Of a stretch of DNA of 64,000 nt, positions 25,447 through 36,064 are shown in pieces. The DNA is taken from positions 97,271 to 161,270 of the forward strand of contig URKR01000003.1 of assembly GCA_900548355.1 (NCBI GenBank), written 5' to 3'. Position numbers and translations under genes: made by a program. The notes under the pieces are model-generated. The model was not told the origin of the DNA. It saw nothing but the letters and a program-made list of their open reading frames with translations, and ran no database searches. The DNA comes from an uncultured Oscillospiraceae bacterium (GTDB lineage Bacteria > Bacillota > Clostridia > Oscillospirales > Ruminococcaceae). Each line of letters opens with the position of its first letter. Within the stretch, counting starts at the first letter, position 1.

Positions 25447-26943
25447 TCATTCTTCATCCATTGCCCAGTGGTAGGCGCAGCGGACCGCCTTGGTCCAGCC
25501 GCGCAGCCGCCTGGTGCGCACAGCCGGGTCAAGCGCCGGGGTGTAGCGGCGGTCGGCGGCCCAGTTGGCGGCGACTTCCTCGGTCGAAGCCCAGTAGCCG
25601 ACGGCGAGCCCTGCGAGATAGGCCGCCCCGAGGGCGGTTGTTTCCAGACACTGCGGGCGGATGACCGGCCTGTCGCTGAGGTCGGCCATTGTCTGCAGCA
25701 GATAATTGTTGGCCGAAGCGCCGCCGTCCACCCGCAAATCGGGCATGGAGAGGCCGGCGTCGGCCTCCATGGCGCGCAGCACATCGTTGACCTGGTAGCA
25801 CAGGCTGTCCAGCGTGGCGCGGATGATGTGGTACTTGTTGCAGCCGCGGGTCAGCCCCACGATGGTCCCGCGGGCATATTGGTCCCAATGCGGCGCGCCA
25901 AGCCCGGTAAAGGCCGGCACAACATAACAGCCGTTGGTATCCGGCACCTTCGTGGCAAAATATTCCGAATCGGCCGCATCTTCCAGCAGCCGCAGTTCGT
26001 CCCGCAGCCATTGGATCGCCGCGCCGGCGACAAAGATTGAGCCTTCCAGCGCGTAAGACACCTTGCCCCCCACGCCCCAGGCCACCGTGGTGACAAGCCC
26101 GTTTTGGGAGTAGACCGGCTTTTCGCCGGTGTTCATCAGCAGGAAGCCGCCGGTGCCGAAGGTGTTTTTGGCCGCGCCGGGCGCAAAGCAGGCCTGGCCG
26201 AAGAGCGCGGCCTGCTGGTCGCCGGCCGCCCCCGCAATGCGGATCGCCCCGCCGAGCAGCATCGGGTCGGCTTCGCCGTACACCGCGCTGGAGGGCATCG
26301 GGGTGGGCAGCATGCTGCGCGGGATGCCAAGGATCTGCAAAATCTCATCGTCCCAATCCAGGGTGTGGATGTTGAAAAGCATGGTCCGGCTTGCGTTTGA
26401 GTAATCGGTCACATGGACCTTGCCGCCGGTCAGCTTCCAGATCAGCCAGGTATCGACGGTGCCGAACAAAAGGCCGCCGGCTTCGGCCTTTTCCCGGGCG
26501 CCCGGCACGTTTTCCAGAATCCACTGCAGTTTGGTGGCCGAAAAATAGGCGTCGATGACAAGGCCGGTTTTCTGGCGGAAGAGCCCGGTCAGGCCGCGGG
26601 CCTTGAGCGCGTCGCAGGCCGCACTCGTGCGCCGGCACTGCCAGACAATCGCCGGGCAGACCGGTTCGCCGGTTGCACGGTCCCAGACAATGGTTGTCTC
26701 GCGCTGGTTGGCAATGCCGATCGCCGCGATCTCCGACGCCGTGACGCCGGCCTGGTTCATGGCCGACAGCGCCACGCCGAGCTGGGTGGTCCAGATTTCA
26801 TTGGCATCGTGTTCCACCCAGCCCGGTTTGGGGAAATACTGGGTGAAGGGTTTCTGCGCCATGCTCACAACCCGGCCGGCCGCATCAAACAAGATGCACC
26901 GGTTTGAGGTTGTGCCGGCGTCCAGCGCCATGATGTAGGGCAT
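25447..26943 (-). CDS. glpK: Glycerol kinase
   Basis: A 498-residue FGGY-family kinase forming glycerol 3-phosphate from glycerol and ATP. It begins [20 protein letters not shown] (phosphate 1 motif) and contains [21 protein letters not shown] and the C-terminal [15 protein letters not shown], all GlpK marks. AAGGAGGT precedes the start. No glycerol facilitator or GlpD gene is adjacent. It is divergent from the beta-galactosidase gene. Confidence 0.96.
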   Translation of the reverse strand: MPYIMALDAGTTSNRCILFDAAGRVVSMAQKPFTQYFPKPGWVEHDANEIWTTQLGVALSAMNQAGVTASEIAAIGIANQRETTIVWDRATGEPVCPAIVWQCRRTSAACDALKARGLTGLFRQKTGLVIDAYFSATKLQWILENVPGAREKAEAGGLLFGTVDTWLIWKLTGGKVHVTDYSNASRTMLFNIHTLDWDDEILQILGIPRSMLPTPMPSSAVYGEADPMLLGGAIRIAGAAGDQQAALFGQACFAPGAAKNTFGTGGFLLMNTGEKPVYSQNGLVTTVAWGVGGKVSYALEGSIFVAGAAIQWLRDELRLLEDAADSEYFATKVPDTNGCYVVPAFTGLGAPHWDQYARGTIVGLTRGCNKYHIIRATLDSLCYQVNDVLRAMEADAGLSMPDLRVDGGASANNYLLQTMADLSDRPVIRPQCLETTALGAAYLAGLAVGYWASTEEVAANWAADRRYTPALDPAVRTRRLRGWTKAVRCAYHWAMDEE

Positions 26944-27004
26944 AAGGGACCTCCTTTGGGTGATGCAGGGTTGCCGCACAGGCAGCCACGCCGTATTGAT
27001 TCCC

Positions 27005-27033
27005 ATTGTACCAGCCGGCGTCCGCTTTGTCGA
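27005..27033 (-). promoter_or_regulatory. glpK promoter
   Basis: On the minus strand TCGACA, 17 bases, TACAAT with TGG before the -10. Confidence 0.6.
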
Positions 27034-27092
27034 GAGGGAGTCCTGCCCGGGCCGGATGTGACAAAAATTCAGCATCCTGGCACAAACAGTGG

Positions 27093-27120
27093 TTGACTTG
27101 CCCGCCCGGGCTGGTATGAT
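27093..27120 (+). promoter_or_regulatory. Beta-galactosidase promoter
   Basis: TTGACT, 16 bases, TATGAT with TGG before the -10. Confidence 0.65.
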
Positions 27121-27163
27121 GAAAAAAGAAAGCGCCACATTCCCCCGGAAAGGAGCCAACTGC

Positions 27164-29233
27164 ATGAACGCATCCTTTTTGCCCCCGCAGGCAGGCCCGC
27201 TGCTGGCCCGCCACCTGAAGATGGGCGGCGCCAACCCGGCCGGCATCCGGCTGGATCTGACCAACCGGTACCTGACCCGCGCCGGCCAGCCGTTTTTGCC
27301 GGTGATGGGGGAGTTCCACTTTTCCCGCTGCGAAGCCGAAGCCTGGCCGGCCGAACTTGCCAAGATGAAGGCCGGCGGCGTGACCATCGCCGCCACCTAT
27401 CTGTTCTGGATTCACCATGAGGAAATCGAAGGGGCCCGCCGCTTTACCGGCAACCTCGATATCCGCCGTTTTGTCCTGGACTGCGGCCGCGCCGGGCTTG
27501 CGGTTGTGCTGCGCATCGGCCCCTGGGCGCACGGCGAATGCCGCAACGGCGGCTTTCCGGACTGGCTGGTGCGCAAAGGCATTCCGTTGCGCTGCAACGA
27601 CCCGGCCTATCTGGCGCTTGTGCGGGGCTGGTACGCCGCGGTTTTCGCGCAGGTGCAGGGGCTCCTCTATAAGGACGGCGGGCCGGTCATCGGCGTTCAG
27701 CTTGAAAACGAACTTGTGGATGACGCCGCCCACCTGGCAACGCTCAAACAAATCGCGGTGGAAGCCGGCTTTGATGTCCCCTACTATACCGTGACCGGCT
27801 GGAACGCGGCCGCCGGCGCGCGGATTCCCGCCGATGAGGTACTGCCGGTGTTTTCCGCTTACCCGGATGCGCCCTGGGCCGCCGGCACCGCGCCGCTGCC
27901 GCTTTCCCCGCATTATGTGTTTAACGCCGAGCGCAACGACGCGGCGGTCGGGGCCGACCTGATGGCCCGCACCGCCCCCGACGGCTGGCAGCTGCCCTAT
28001 GACCGGTACCCGTTCGCCACCTGCGAGCTCGGCTGCGGGCAGCAATCCACCTACCACCGCCGGGTGCGGATCAGCCCGATGGACGCCTATGCGCTCTCGC
28101 TTGTCAAGCTGGGCAGCGGCAACAACCTGATCGGGTATTATATGTACCACGGCGGCACCAACCCCGTGGGCCGGCTTTCCACCATGCAGGAAAGCCGTGC
28201 CACCGGCTACCCCAACGATTACCCGATCCTCAATTATGATTTTGACACCGCGCTTTCCGAATACGGGGAAGCCCGGCCGCAGTACGGGCTGCTGAACCTG
28301 CTGCATTTGTTTGCGGCCGATTTTGGCGAAACGCTGGCCCCGATGCCGTTTGCGCCGCCCGCCGCCCCCGCCCGGCCCGACGACCCGGACGCCCTGCGGT
28401 ATGCGATGCGCACCGACGGCACGGCCGGTTTTGTCTTTGTCAACCACCACCAGCGCCATGCCGCGCTGCGCCCGGTTCGGGATGTCCGGTTCGATACCGG
28501 GGCGGTCGTTTTCCCGCCGGTCACGGTGGCGGGGGACATCGCCTTCTTCTTCCCGTTCGGGCTCATGCTCGGCGGGGTGCGGCTGGCCTGGGCGACCGCC
28601 CAGCCGATCTGCCGCTGCGGGGACAGTTTTTTCTTCGCCGCGGTTCCCGGCATCCCGGCACAGTATGCCTTTGAAGGCGGCCTGCGGTTCACGGCCGGGC
28701 CCGGCGTCACGGTACAGGACGCCGGCGGCGTCCGGGTTGTCACACTGCCGCTGGCTGAAGCGGTCTGCCTGCGCCGGCTTGGCGGGCGGGTATACCTTGG
28801 CGAGCGGTGCAACCTTTACCTGGACCCCGGCAGCGGCGCGCTGCGCGCGATTGAGGACGGCCCTTTCGCCTACCGGCTTTGGGAAGACGGCCGCTTTGTG
28901 CGCCGCAGCGTGCACCGGCCGTTCGCCCCGGCCGTCTGGACGCTGACCCCCTGCCCCGCCCCGTTTTCGCCGGACAAAGCCGGTGCGGCCGAACTGGCGC
29001 TGAGCGGCGCGCCGGCGCGCTGGTTTGCCCTGGCCGTGACCACCCCCGAAGGGTTTGTGAGCATCGGCGCGCCGCACGACATTGCCCAGATTTATGCCGA
29101 CGGCCGGCTCATTGCCGATGAATTTGGCACCGGCCGCCCCTGGCGTGTGCCGGCCAGGCTGCTGTACGGCAAAACATGCCACCTGGCCCTGACCCCGCCC
29201 ACTGCGTCCGTCTGGCGCGAACCGCCGGCCTGA
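27164..29233 (+). CDS. Family 35 glycoside hydrolase (beta-galactosidase)
   Basis: A 689-residue enzyme with no signal peptide, so probably cytoplasmic. The barrel begins [20 protein letters not shown], then FHFSR and [17 protein letters not shown], typical of GH35. The acid/base is expected in VQLENEL (E183, second glutamate) and the nucleophile in ATCELGCG (E288). A beta-sandwich region follows the barrel. GH35 enzymes remove terminal beta-galactose from glycans or pectic galactan. The ATG was chosen for AAAGGAG upstream. It is isolated, with its own promoter and no linked transporter. Confidence 0.9.
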   Translation: MNASFLPPQAGPLLARHLKMGGANPAGIRLDLTNRYLTRAGQPFLPVMGEFHFSRCEAEAWPAELAKMKAGGVTIAATYLFWIHHEEIEGARRFTGNLDIRRFVLDCGRAGLAVVLRIGPWAHGECRNGGFPDWLVRKGIPLRCNDPAYLALVRGWYAAVFAQVQGLLYKDGGPVIGVQLENELVDDAAHLATLKQIAVEAGFDVPYYTVTGWNAAAGARIPADEVLPVFSAYPDAPWAAGTAPLPLSPHYVFNAERNDAAVGADLMARTAPDGWQLPYDRYPFATCELGCGQQSTYHRRVRISPMDAYALSLVKLGSGNNLIGYYMYHGGTNPVGRLSTMQESRATGYPNDYPILNYDFDTALSEYGEARPQYGLLNLLHLFAADFGETLAPMPFAPPAAPARPDDPDALRYAMRTDGTAGFVFVNHHQRHAALRPVRDVRFDTGAVVFPPVTVAGDIAFFFPFGLMLGGVRLAWATAQPICRCGDSFFFAAVPGIPAQYAFEGGLRFTAGPGVTVQDAGGVRVVTLPLAEAVCLRRLGGRVYLGERCNLYLDPGSGALRAIEDGPFAYRLWEDGRFVRRSVHRPFAPAVWTLTPCPAPFSPDKAGAAELALSGAPARWFALAVTTPEGFVSIGAPHDIAQIYADGRLIADEFGTGRPWRVPARLLYGKTCHLALTPPTASVWREPPA

Positions 29234-29266
29234 CCCGCGCCAAACCCGCCAATCTGCACAAAAAAC

Positions 29267-29295
29267 TTTCCGTTTTTGGCTGAATATGGTATACT
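29267..29295 (+). promoter_or_regulatory. fbp promoter
   Basis: TTTCCG, 17 bases, TATACT with TGG before the -10. The weak -35 resembles that at 38664. Confidence 0.5.
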
Positions 29296-29328
29296 AAAGC
29301 CAAGACCATGCCAAGGAGGGGGAGTTGC

Positions 29329-31305
29329 ATGCCTTATTCCGATGAACAGCTGCGCTATCTGCGGGTGCTTTCCCAAAATTTCCCGACGATTGCGGCGGCG
29401 GCCAGCGAGATTATCCGCATTGAGGCGCTGCTCCGGCTGCCCAAGGGTACCGAGCATTTTATCAGCGACCTGCACGGTGAGCACGAGGCGTTTGTCCACA
29501 TCCTCAACAGCGCTTCGGGCGTCATCCGGGAAAAGATCGACCAGGTTTTGGGCGATACGGTCCCTGCGGCCGAGCGCGCCGAACTGGCAACCCTTGTCTA
29601 CTACCCGGCCCAGAAGCTGCCCGACCTAAAGGCCCGGCAGCAGAACCTTGCAGCCTGGTACCGCAAGACGCTGCTGCACCTGATTGAACTGTGCCGCCTG
29701 GTTTCAAGCAAACACACCCGCGCCTATGTGCGCAGCTGCCTGCCCGCCAACTGCGGCTATATTCTGGACGAACTGCTGCACGCCCACTTTGAGGATCATG
29801 ACAAGGATCTGTATTACGGCCAGATCATTGACTCCATCCTGCGGTATGAGCGGGCCGACGCCTATATCATCCGGTTCTGTGAAGTCATCAAGCACCTTGC
29901 CGTTGACAAGCTGCACATCCTGGGCGATCTTTATGACCGCGGCCCGCGGCCGGACCGCATCCTTGACCAGCTTCTTGTGCACCATGATGTCGATATCCAG
30001 TGGGGCAACCATGACGTTGTCTGGATGGGGGCGGCGGCCGGCAGCCCTGTGTGCATCTTCACGGTGCTGAAAACTTCGCTGGCCTATGGCAACATCGACC
30101 TGCTGGAAACCGGCTACGGCATCAGCCTGCGCGGGCTGGAGCGGTTTGCCACCACTTATTACGCCCGCACCCAGGACAAACGCTGGGTGCCCCACCTTGA
30201 CCCGCGGATCAAGGCTGTGCCGGCCGTGCAGCAGCGCAACGCCCGGATGCACAAAGCCGTGACCCTGCTGCTCTTCAAGCTGGAAGCGCGGGCCATTGCC
30301 CGCAACCCGGATTTCGGCATGCAGGGGCGGGACTACCTGAACCAGATTGACTACGCCGCCGGCACCGTGCGCTGCGGCGGCAAAACCTATCCGCTGACCG
30401 AATGTGATTTCCCGACTGTTGACCCGGCCGACCCGACCGCCCTGACCCCCGACGAGCAGGAGCTTGTCGGCGAGCTTGTCCACGCTTTCACCCAGAGCGA
30501 ACGGCTGCAGCGGCATGTACAGTTTTTGTACGCGCGCGGCGCCGTGTACAAGGTGATCAACGGCAACCTGCTGTTCCACGGCGCGGTGCCGATGACCGCC
30601 GACGGCGAATTTGCGCCCGAACAGTTCGAAGGGCGGCGCTACAGCGGCCGCGCGCTGTTTGATTACTGTGACCGCCGCGCCCGCCAGGGCTATTTTGCAC
30701 CGGCCGGCAGCCACGAACGGCTGGCCGGGCAGGACTTTTTGTGGTACCTGTGGTGCGGTTCGCTTTCCCCGATCTTCGGCCGCAGCGCCATGACCACCTT
30801 TGAGCGGCTCTACATTGACGACCCGGCTACCCACGCCGAGGTCAAGAACCCCTATTATGCGCTGGTCAGCGGGCCCGGCGCGCCGGCCATTGCGGCCAAG
30901 ATTCTGGCCGAGTTCGGCCTTGACGGCCCGGCCTGCCACATCCTCAACGGCCATGTGCCGGTCCGCGCGATCGAAGGCGAAGACCCTGTCAAGGCCGGCG
31001 GGCGGCTTGTGGTGATTGACGGCGGGTTCTGCCGCGCCTACCACCAGCGCACCGGCATTGCAGGGTATACGCTGGTGTACAGCAGCCACGGCCTGACGCT
31101 GCGCACCCACCAGCCGTTTGAGAGCACGGCCGCCGCCATCCGCAACGATGAGGACATCGACTCCCAAAGCCGGGCGGTGTACACCGCGCCCGACCGGATC
31201 CTGGTGCGCGATACCGACGAAGGCCGCACCCTTCGGGATGTCATCACCGACCTGGCCCGCCTTGTCGATGCCTACCGCACCGGCCTGCTGCCCCAGGGCG
31301 GCTGA
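29329..31305 (+). CDS. fbp: Fructose-1,6-bisphosphatase, class III
   Basis: A 658-residue cytoplasmic gluconeogenic enzyme of the Firmicutes type. Metallophosphatase motifs are visible: FISDLHGEHEAF, LGDLYDRGPRPDRI and WGNHDVVWMGAA, then NGHVPV late in the protein. Length matches class III enzymes (about 640-670). The start has AAGGAGGGGG seven bases upstream. It is monocistronic, ended by a hairpin at 31343. The enzyme returns carbon from uronates, glycerol and pyruvate towards hexose phosphates. Confidence 0.96.
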   Translation: MPYSDEQLRYLRVLSQNFPTIAAAASEIIRIEALLRLPKGTEHFISDLHGEHEAFVHILNSASGVIREKIDQVLGDTVPAAERAELATLVYYPAQKLPDLKARQQNLAAWYRKTLLHLIELCRLVSSKHTRAYVRSCLPANCGYILDELLHAHFEDHDKDLYYGQIIDSILRYERADAYIIRFCEVIKHLAVDKLHILGDLYDRGPRPDRILDQLLVHHDVDIQWGNHDVVWMGAAAGSPVCIFTVLKTSLAYGNIDLLETGYGISLRGLERFATTYYARTQDKRWVPHLDPRIKAVPAVQQRNARMHKAVTLLLFKLEARAIARNPDFGMQGRDYLNQIDYAAGTVRCGGKTYPLTECDFPTVDPADPTALTPDEQELVGELVHAFTQSERLQRHVQFLYARGAVYKVINGNLLFHGAVPMTADGEFAPEQFEGRRYSGRALFDYCDRRARQGYFAPAGSHERLAGQDFLWYLWCGSLSPIFGRSAMTTFERLYIDDPATHAEVKNPYYALVSGPGAPAIAAKILAEFGLDGPACHILNGHVPVRAIEGEDPVKAGGRLVVIDGGFCRAYHQRTGIAGYTLVYSSHGLTLRTHQPFESTAAAIRNDEDIDSQSRAVYTAPDRILVRDTDEGRTLRDVITDLARLVDAYRTGLLPQGG

Positions 31306-31342
31306 CCGGCTTTCGGCGGCAGCGGCCGGCTTTGGCAAACCA

Positions 31343-31373
31343 GAACGGGGCCCCGCGATGCGGGGCCCCGTTC
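31343..31373. terminator. 14-bp GC hairpin after fbp
   Basis: Perfect stem 31343-31356 with 31360-31373 and a 3-base loop; no T-run on either side. It lies between convergent fbp and phoU and probably ends both transcripts or trims their 3' ends. Confidence 0.6.
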
Positions 31374-31417
31374 CGGTTGGGATAGGAAAAATAAGGGAAT
31401 GGCGAAGATGGGCGCAA

Positions 31418-32092
31418 TCAGACAATCTTGCGCGATTTGTGGACGCCGGTTTTGAGGAATTCGACCCATTCGGCCACATTGACCGCGTGGTCGCCCAGGC
31501 GTTCCAGGTATTTGGTCACCATAAACAGGTCCAGCGCGGTTTCCGCCTCGGCCGGGTGGGCGGCGATATAGTGCGCAATTTCGGCGCTGATCCGGCTGAA
31601 GAAGGCGTCGGCCTGGTCGTCGCGGGCGATCACCTCGGCGGCGGCGGCCATATCCACCTGCACATAGGCGCCGATGGCCTGCTTGACCATGCCGAGCACA
31701 AGGTCGCCCATGCGGTAGATATCAGCCATCACATCAAAGGTTTTGACAACGTTCTGGTCAAGGTGCAGCACAATCTCCGCAATGTCGGAAGCCTGGTCGG
31801 CAATGCGCTCAATGTCGGTGACCATCTTGAGCGCGGTGGATACCTTGCGCAGGTCCGAAGCCACCGGCTGCTGGCGCAGAATCAGGGTCAGGCAGCGGTG
31901 CTCCACATCATGTTCCACGGCGTTGATCTCGCTGTCACGCGCCACAACGCTGCGCGCAAGTTCCAGGTCGCCGTTCTTCAGTGCGGTCATGGCGCTCTCA
32001 ATCGCGCCGCCCGCCGCATGGCCCATACGGGCCAGCATGGAATCAAGCTGGAGAAGTTCCTCGTCATACACCTTGCGGTTGCTGGTAGGCAT
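31418..32092 (-). CDS. phoU: Phosphate transport regulator PhoU
   Basis: A 224-residue all-helical protein of two similar three-helix bundles. Metal-cluster motifs of the family appear as DIERIADQASDIAE and YLERLGDHAVNVAE. PhoU links the Pst importer to the PhoR kinase and restrains phosphate uptake. The start at 32092 has TAGGAGG upstream. It is the last gene of the pst operon; no phoB/phoR pair is in the window. Confidence 0.96.
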   Translation of the reverse strand: MPTSNRKVYDEELLQLDSMLARMGHAAGGAIESAMTALKNGDLELARSVVARDSEINAVEHDVEHRCLTLILRQQPVASDLRKVSTALKMVTDIERIADQASDIAEIVLHLDQNVVKTFDVMADIYRMGDLVLGMVKQAIGAYVQVDMAAAAEVIARDDQADAFFSRISAEIAHYIAAHPAEAETALDLFMVTKYLERLGDHAVNVAEWVEFLKTGVHKSRKIV

Positions 32093-32178
32093 GTAGAATC
32101 CTCCTAATTTGTTTTGCGTTTTCGCCGAAGCGAAAGCATGCCGGGGGGCGGCGCGCCGCCCGCCCGTTGGGTAAGGCA

Positions 32179-32931
32179 TCAGCCGAAACGGCCCGAGATA
32201 TAATCTTCGGTGCGTTTGTCCACCGGGGTCGAGAAGACCTGTTCGGTCGGGCCCATCTCAACCAGCTCGCCCAACAGGAAGAAAGCCGTTTTGTCCGAAA
32301 TACGGGCCGCCTGCTGCATATTGTGGGTAACGATGACGATGGTGTAATCCTTTTTGAGGTCCATCGCCAGTTCTTCCACCTTCGAAGTCGAGATCGGGTC
32401 CAGGGCGGAGGTCGGCTCATCCATCAGCAGCACTTCGGGTTCGACAGCCAGGGCGCGCGCAATGCACAGGCGCTGCTGCTGGCCGCCCGACATGCCGAGC
32501 GCGCTCTTGTTGAGGCGGTCCTTGACTTCATCCCAGATGGCGGCGCCGCGCAGGCTTTTTTCCACAATCTCGTCAAGCTTGGCCTTGTTGTGGATGCCAT
32601 GGGTGCGCGGGCCGTAGGCGATGTTGTCATAGATCGACATCGGGAACGGGTTGGGCTTCTGGAAGACCATGCCGACCCGCTTGCGCAGGACGTTGACATC
32701 GATCTTGTCTTTATAAATATCCACGCCGTCAAGCTTGATATCGCCCGAGATGCGGCACCCTTCAACCAGGTCGTTCATGCGGTTCAGGCTTTTCAAAAAG
32801 GTTGACTTGCCGCAGCCCGAAGGCCCGATGAAGGCGGTGATCTCCTTTTCCGGGATCGAAATGTTGATGTTTTTCAGCGCATGGAAGTTGCCGTAGTACA
32901 AATCCATGTTGGAGACTTCAAACTTATTCAT
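32179..32931 (-). CDS. pstB: Phosphate ABC transporter ATP-binding protein
   Basis: A 250-residue ATPase that powers phosphate import. It has the Walker [10 protein letters not shown], the signature [10 protein letters not shown], Walker [14 protein letters not shown] and the H-loop [21 protein letters not shown] was taken as the start because AAAGGA is well spaced from it; an ATG three codons earlier overlaps the pstA stop as ATGA but has the ribosome site too close. Confidence 0.97.
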   Translation of the reverse strand: MNKFEVSNMDLYYGNFHALKNINISIPEKEITAFIGPSGCGKSTFLKSLNRMNDLVEGCRISGDIKLDGVDIYKDKIDVNVLRKRVGMVFQKPNPFPMSIYDNIAYGPRTHGIHNKAKLDEIVEKSLRGAAIWDEVKDRLNKSALGMSGGQQQRLCIARALAVEPEVLLMDEPTSALDPISTSKVEELAMDLKKDYTIVIVTHNMQQAARISDKTAFFLLGELVEMGPTEQVFSTPVDKRTEDYISGRFG

Positions 32932-32936
32932 CGCTC

Positions 32937-33851
32937 TCATTTTCCTTTCGCAAGTTTGCCCGCGATAAAGCTGGACAGGCAGTTGATCAGCAGCACAAGT
33001 ACCAGCAGCACAACGGCCGTGCCGTAGGTCGCATCCACATGCAGGCCTTCGTTGGAAAGCAGGTACATATGCACAGCCAGGGTACGGGTGGAGCTGAACA
33101 CGGTTTCGGGGATGGCCGCCACCGAACTGGCCGTGTAGATCAACGCCGCCGTCTCGCCGACGATACGGCCGACAGCCAGGATCACGCCGGACAAAATGCC
33201 GGGCATGGCGCTGGGCAGCACAATGGTGAACACGGTGCGCAGCTTGCCGGCGCCAAGGCCGAAGCTGCCTTCCCGGTAGGAATCCGGCACGGCGAGCAGG
33301 GCTTCTTCGGTGGTGCGCATGATGACGGGCAGCACCATGATGGCCAGCGTGAAGGCGCCTGCAATCAGAGAGTAACCCCAGTGCAGCTGGGTGACAAAGA
33401 ACAGCATGCCGAACAGGCCGAAGACGATGGACGGGATACCCTGCAGGGTTTCGGTTGTAACGCGCACCACCTTGACCAGCTTGTTGCCGCGCTTGGCGTA
33501 TTCCACAAGCCAGACGGCGGCAAAGATCCCCAGCGGGGTTGCGATGACCAGCGAGAAGGCGGTCATGAGCACCGTGTTGATCAAAGAAGGCACCAGGGAA
33601 ACGTTTTCGGAATTGTATTCCCACTCAAACAGGCTCGGTTTGAGGTTGGGGATGCCCATAACCAGGATATAGCCGATCAAAAAGATCAGGACGGCGGCGG
33701 TCAGCGCAGCGGCAATCCGCACAAGCCACCGCATGATAAAGGCAAAGGCGCGCGCGCCGCGGCGGTTTTCCGCCGGGATCGGCGGGATCATCCGCGCGCC
33801 GGCGTTGGACAGGCTGCCTGCGGCAGCGTTGGCAGTGATTCCATCAGGCAT
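32937..33851 (-). CDS. pstA: Phosphate ABC transporter permease PstA
   Basis: A 304-residue permease with six membrane segments and the cytoplasmic coupling loop [20 protein letters not shown]. The N-terminal roughly 35 residues are extra and hydrophilic. Its start overlaps the end of pstC by 8 bases, and its stop overlaps an ATG before pstB, so the genes are translationally linked. Confidence 0.96.
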   Translation of the reverse strand: MPDGITANAAAGSLSNAGARMIPPIPAENRRGARAFAFIMRWLVRIAAALTAAVLIFLIGYILVMGIPNLKPSLFEWEYNSENVSLVPSLINTVLMTAFSLVIATPLGIFAAVWLVEYAKRGNKLVKVVRVTTETLQGIPSIVFGLFGMLFFVTQLHWGYSLIAGAFTLAIMVLPVIMRTTEEALLAVPDSYREGSFGLGAGKLRTVFTIVLPSAMPGILSGVILAVGRIVGETAALIYTASSVAAIPETVFSSTRTLAVHMYLLSNEGLHVDATYGTAVVLLVLVLLINCLSSFIAGKLAKGK

Positions 33852-34746
33852 TCTTCTCGGCTCCTTTCACCAGGCTGAAGCAAAGGTTGATAATCAGGAC
33901 GAAGACGAACAGCACGACACCGGTCGCAATCAGCGCTTCGCGGTGCAGGCCGGCTGCATAGCCCATCTCGATGACAATGTTGCTTGTCATCGTGCGCAGG
34001 CCCTGGAACAGGCCCTGCGGCATCCAGGTCTGGTTGCCGGCCACCATGACAACGGCCATCGTTTCGCCAATGGCGCGACCGATGCCAAGGATCACGGCGG
34101 ACATCACGCCGCTTTTGGCGGCGGGCAGCACGGTGAAGAAGACGCTGCGTTCATGGGTGGCGCCAAGGGCGAGGCTGCCTTCATAGTAGCTTTGCGGCAC
34201 AGCATCCAGGCTGGTTTTGCTGACCGTGATGATGGTGGGCAGGATCATGATGCCGAGCAGCAGGCTTGCGGTGAACAGAGACATGCCGCGGCCGTTGTTG
34301 ATATGGAGCACCTTGCGGACGAAATCGGTCTTGAGGACAGCCTGGATGGCCGGCACCATGACGACCATACCGAAGAAGCCGTACACAACCGAGGGAATGC
34401 CGGCCAGCAGCTGGACAGCCGGCAGCAGCACTTTGTTGATGCGGGGGGAGGCGAACCGGCTCATATAGATCGCCGTCAGCAGCCCGATCGGCACGCCGAC
34501 AACAATCGCGCCGGCCGTAACGTAAATGCTGCCAAGAATCATCGGCAGAATGCCGTACAGGTCGTTGCCGGGTTTCCAGTTGGTGCCCAGCAGGAACTGC
34601 AGCGGCCCGATCTTGGCGATGGTGGGCAGGCCGTTCGCAAACAGGAACAGGCAGATCAGCGCCACAGCCAGGATCGATACGCAGGCGCAGACCGTAAAGA
34701 CCCACTGCATAATCGTTTCCTTGGGGTTAACGGATTTCGTTTTCAT
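33844..34746 (-). CDS. pstC: Phosphate ABC transporter permease PstC
   Basis: A 300-residue permease with six membrane segments; the coupling loop is EGSLALGATHERSVFFTVLP. Start set at the ATG 34746 with GTGAGG nine bases upstream, rather than the GTG five codons earlier. It pairs with PstA to form the channel. A large hairpin separates it from pstS. Confidence 0.96.
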   Translation of the reverse strand: MKTKSVNPKETIMQWVFTVCACVSILAVALICLFLFANGLPTIAKIGPLQFLLGTNWKPGNDLYGILPMILGSIYVTAGAIVVGVPIGLLTAIYMSRFASPRINKVLLPAVQLLAGIPSVVYGFFGMVVMVPAIQAVLKTDFVRKVLHINNGRGMSLFTASLLLGIMILPTIITVSKTSLDAVPQSYYEGSLALGATHERSVFFTVLPAAKSGVMSAVILGIGRAIGETMAVVMVAGNQTWMPQGLFQGLRTMTSNIVIEMGYAAGLHREALIATGVVLFVFVLIINLCFSLVKGAEKNA

Positions 34747-34823
34747 TTTCCTATACCTCACTTCGCATCACAAAACTTCACAACGTCACAAAAAAGCTCC
34801 GGGTCCATCGCGCTTCACACAAA

Positions 34824-34907
34824 GGAAGCGGGGGTGAAACCCGCGCGGCGGCTGCCGTGCTGCAAGCGCTGCGCTTGCCTTGGTTTCATCCCCGCTCCCT
34901 CACATTT
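34824..34907 (-). terminator. Long hairpin between pstS and pstC (attenuator)
   Basis: An outer stem of about 16 bp joins 34824-34840 with 34881-34897 and encloses further GC-rich pairing. On the minus strand CTTTGTGT follows. It probably stops part of the transcription after pstS, giving more binding protein than membrane components. Confidence 0.6.
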
Positions 34908-34926
34908 CTGTCATGTTTTGTTCAGC

Positions 34927-35895
34927 TTACAGCGCATCCCAGCTGGTGGTTTCGCCGACATAGATGCTGCGGACCTGGTCGATGCTCAGGTCGTCCACGG
35001 CGGTGTTGGCCGGGTTGACAACAACCGCGATGCCGTCCATCGCAAGGACGGTGCCGACAGCGCCCTGGCTGGTCTCTTCTTCTTTGAGCTCACGGCTGGC
35101 CATGCCGATGGTGTAAGAACCGTCGAGCGCGCCGGTCACGCCGGTGGTGGAGTCGGTGGTCATCAGCTCAATGGTGGCGTCCGGGTTGAGGGCCTGGTAG
35201 CCTTCGATCAGCTTTTCCATCAGCGGGCTGACCGAGGAAGAGCCGCCCACCGTGATGCTGCCGGCCGGCAGCGTGCCTTCGAACGCGGCGGCGCCGTCGG
35301 TGCCGATGTAGCCTTCTTCGGTGGCCAGGGCCTGGCCTTCCGCGCTCATGCAGTAGTTAATGAAATCAACGGCCAGCTCGTCGGTGGGTTCGCCGTTGGT
35401 GACAATGTTGAACGGACGGGCCAGGGTGTAGCTGCCATCCTTGACGGTGTCGGCCGAGGGGGCCACGCCGCCGATGGTCAGCGCCTTGACCGAATCATCC
35501 AGGCTGCCGAGGCTGATGTACCCGATGGCGGTTTCATCGTTGGCAACGGTGGTCATCACGCCGTTGGTGGAGTTCTGGATGACGGCGGCCTGGGTGGTGT
35601 TGTCGCCGTTGTCGTCTTCCACGCCGGTCAGCTCAATGAAAGCGCCGCGGGTGCCGGAACCGTCTTCACGGGACACCACGTTGATGGCCTGGGTGGCATC
35701 GAAATCACCGGCGGCGGCAGCTTCCGTGCTCTCGCTGGAAGCAGCTTCGCTGGAAGCAGCTTCGCTCGAAGCGGCGGTGCTTTCCGAAGAGGCGGCCTCG
35801 CTCGAAGAAGCGGTGCTCTCCGAAGAAGTGGAGCCACAGGCGGCCAGGCTCAGGGCCATCGCGGCGACGCAAACCAAAGCAATCTTGCGTTTCAT
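34927..35895 (-). CDS. pstS: Phosphate-binding lipoprotein PstS, circularly permuted
   Basis: A 322-residue lipoprotein: signal peptide, lipobox LAAC (C20), a Ser/Glu/Ala linker (about 21-62), then the phosphate-binding fold. The order of its motifs is swapped relative to classical PstS. VVSREDGSGTRG, which normally lies in the middle, comes first, and the usual N-terminal block GGSSSVSPLMEKL comes after residue 210. The protein ends at VRSIYVGETTSWDAL, exactly where the classical protein would continue into the DGSGTR block. So the fold is complete but cut at a different point. It is the first gene of pstS-C-A-B-phoU. I have the impression that related Clostridia share this form. Confidence 0.93.
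   Translation of the reverse strand: MKRKIALVCVAAMALSLAACGSTSSESTASSSEAASSESTAASSEAASSEAASSESTEAAAAGDFDATQAINVVSREDGSGTRGAFIELTGVEDDNGDNTTQAAVIQNSTNGVMTTVANDETAIGYISLGSLDDSVKALTIGGVAPSADTVKDGSYTLARPFNIVTNGEPTDELAVDFINYCMSAEGQALATEEGYIGTDGAAAFEGTLPAGSITVGGSSSVSPLMEKLIEGYQALNPDATIELMTTDSTTGVTGALDGSYTIGMASRELKEEETSQGAVGTVLAMDGIAVVVNPANTAVDDLSIDQVRSIYVGETTSWDAL
35710..35835 (-). repeat. Degenerate repeats coding the PstS linker
   Basis: Tandem, imperfect copies of a unit coding SSEAASSEST give a flexible acidic linker between the lipidated cysteine and the binding domain. Confidence 0.75.
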
Positions 35896-36064
35896 ACGTT
35901 CGTCTTCTCCCTTACACATACATTTTCAATTGGGGTCCGCAGCAGCCTTTACCAAACGCTCCTGCTGCGGGGCCCGGTCTCTTTCCGGGCGCAAGTGTAT
36001 TCTACAGCATCCCTATGTTGTTTTTCGACCATAGCTTGGTACAATTCAGGTAAAAGTTTTGCTA

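Noticed and set aside
26885..29182. A 765-codon minus-strand open frame opposite the GH35 gene
   Set aside because: Antisense shadow: no ribosome site, Arg/Gly/Ala-rich composition, while the plus strand carries clear GH35 motifs.
35710..35835. Repeated sequence that could be taken for a CRISPR-like array
   Set aside because: The repeats are in frame, imperfect and code the Ser/Glu/Ala linker of PstS; there are no spacers.
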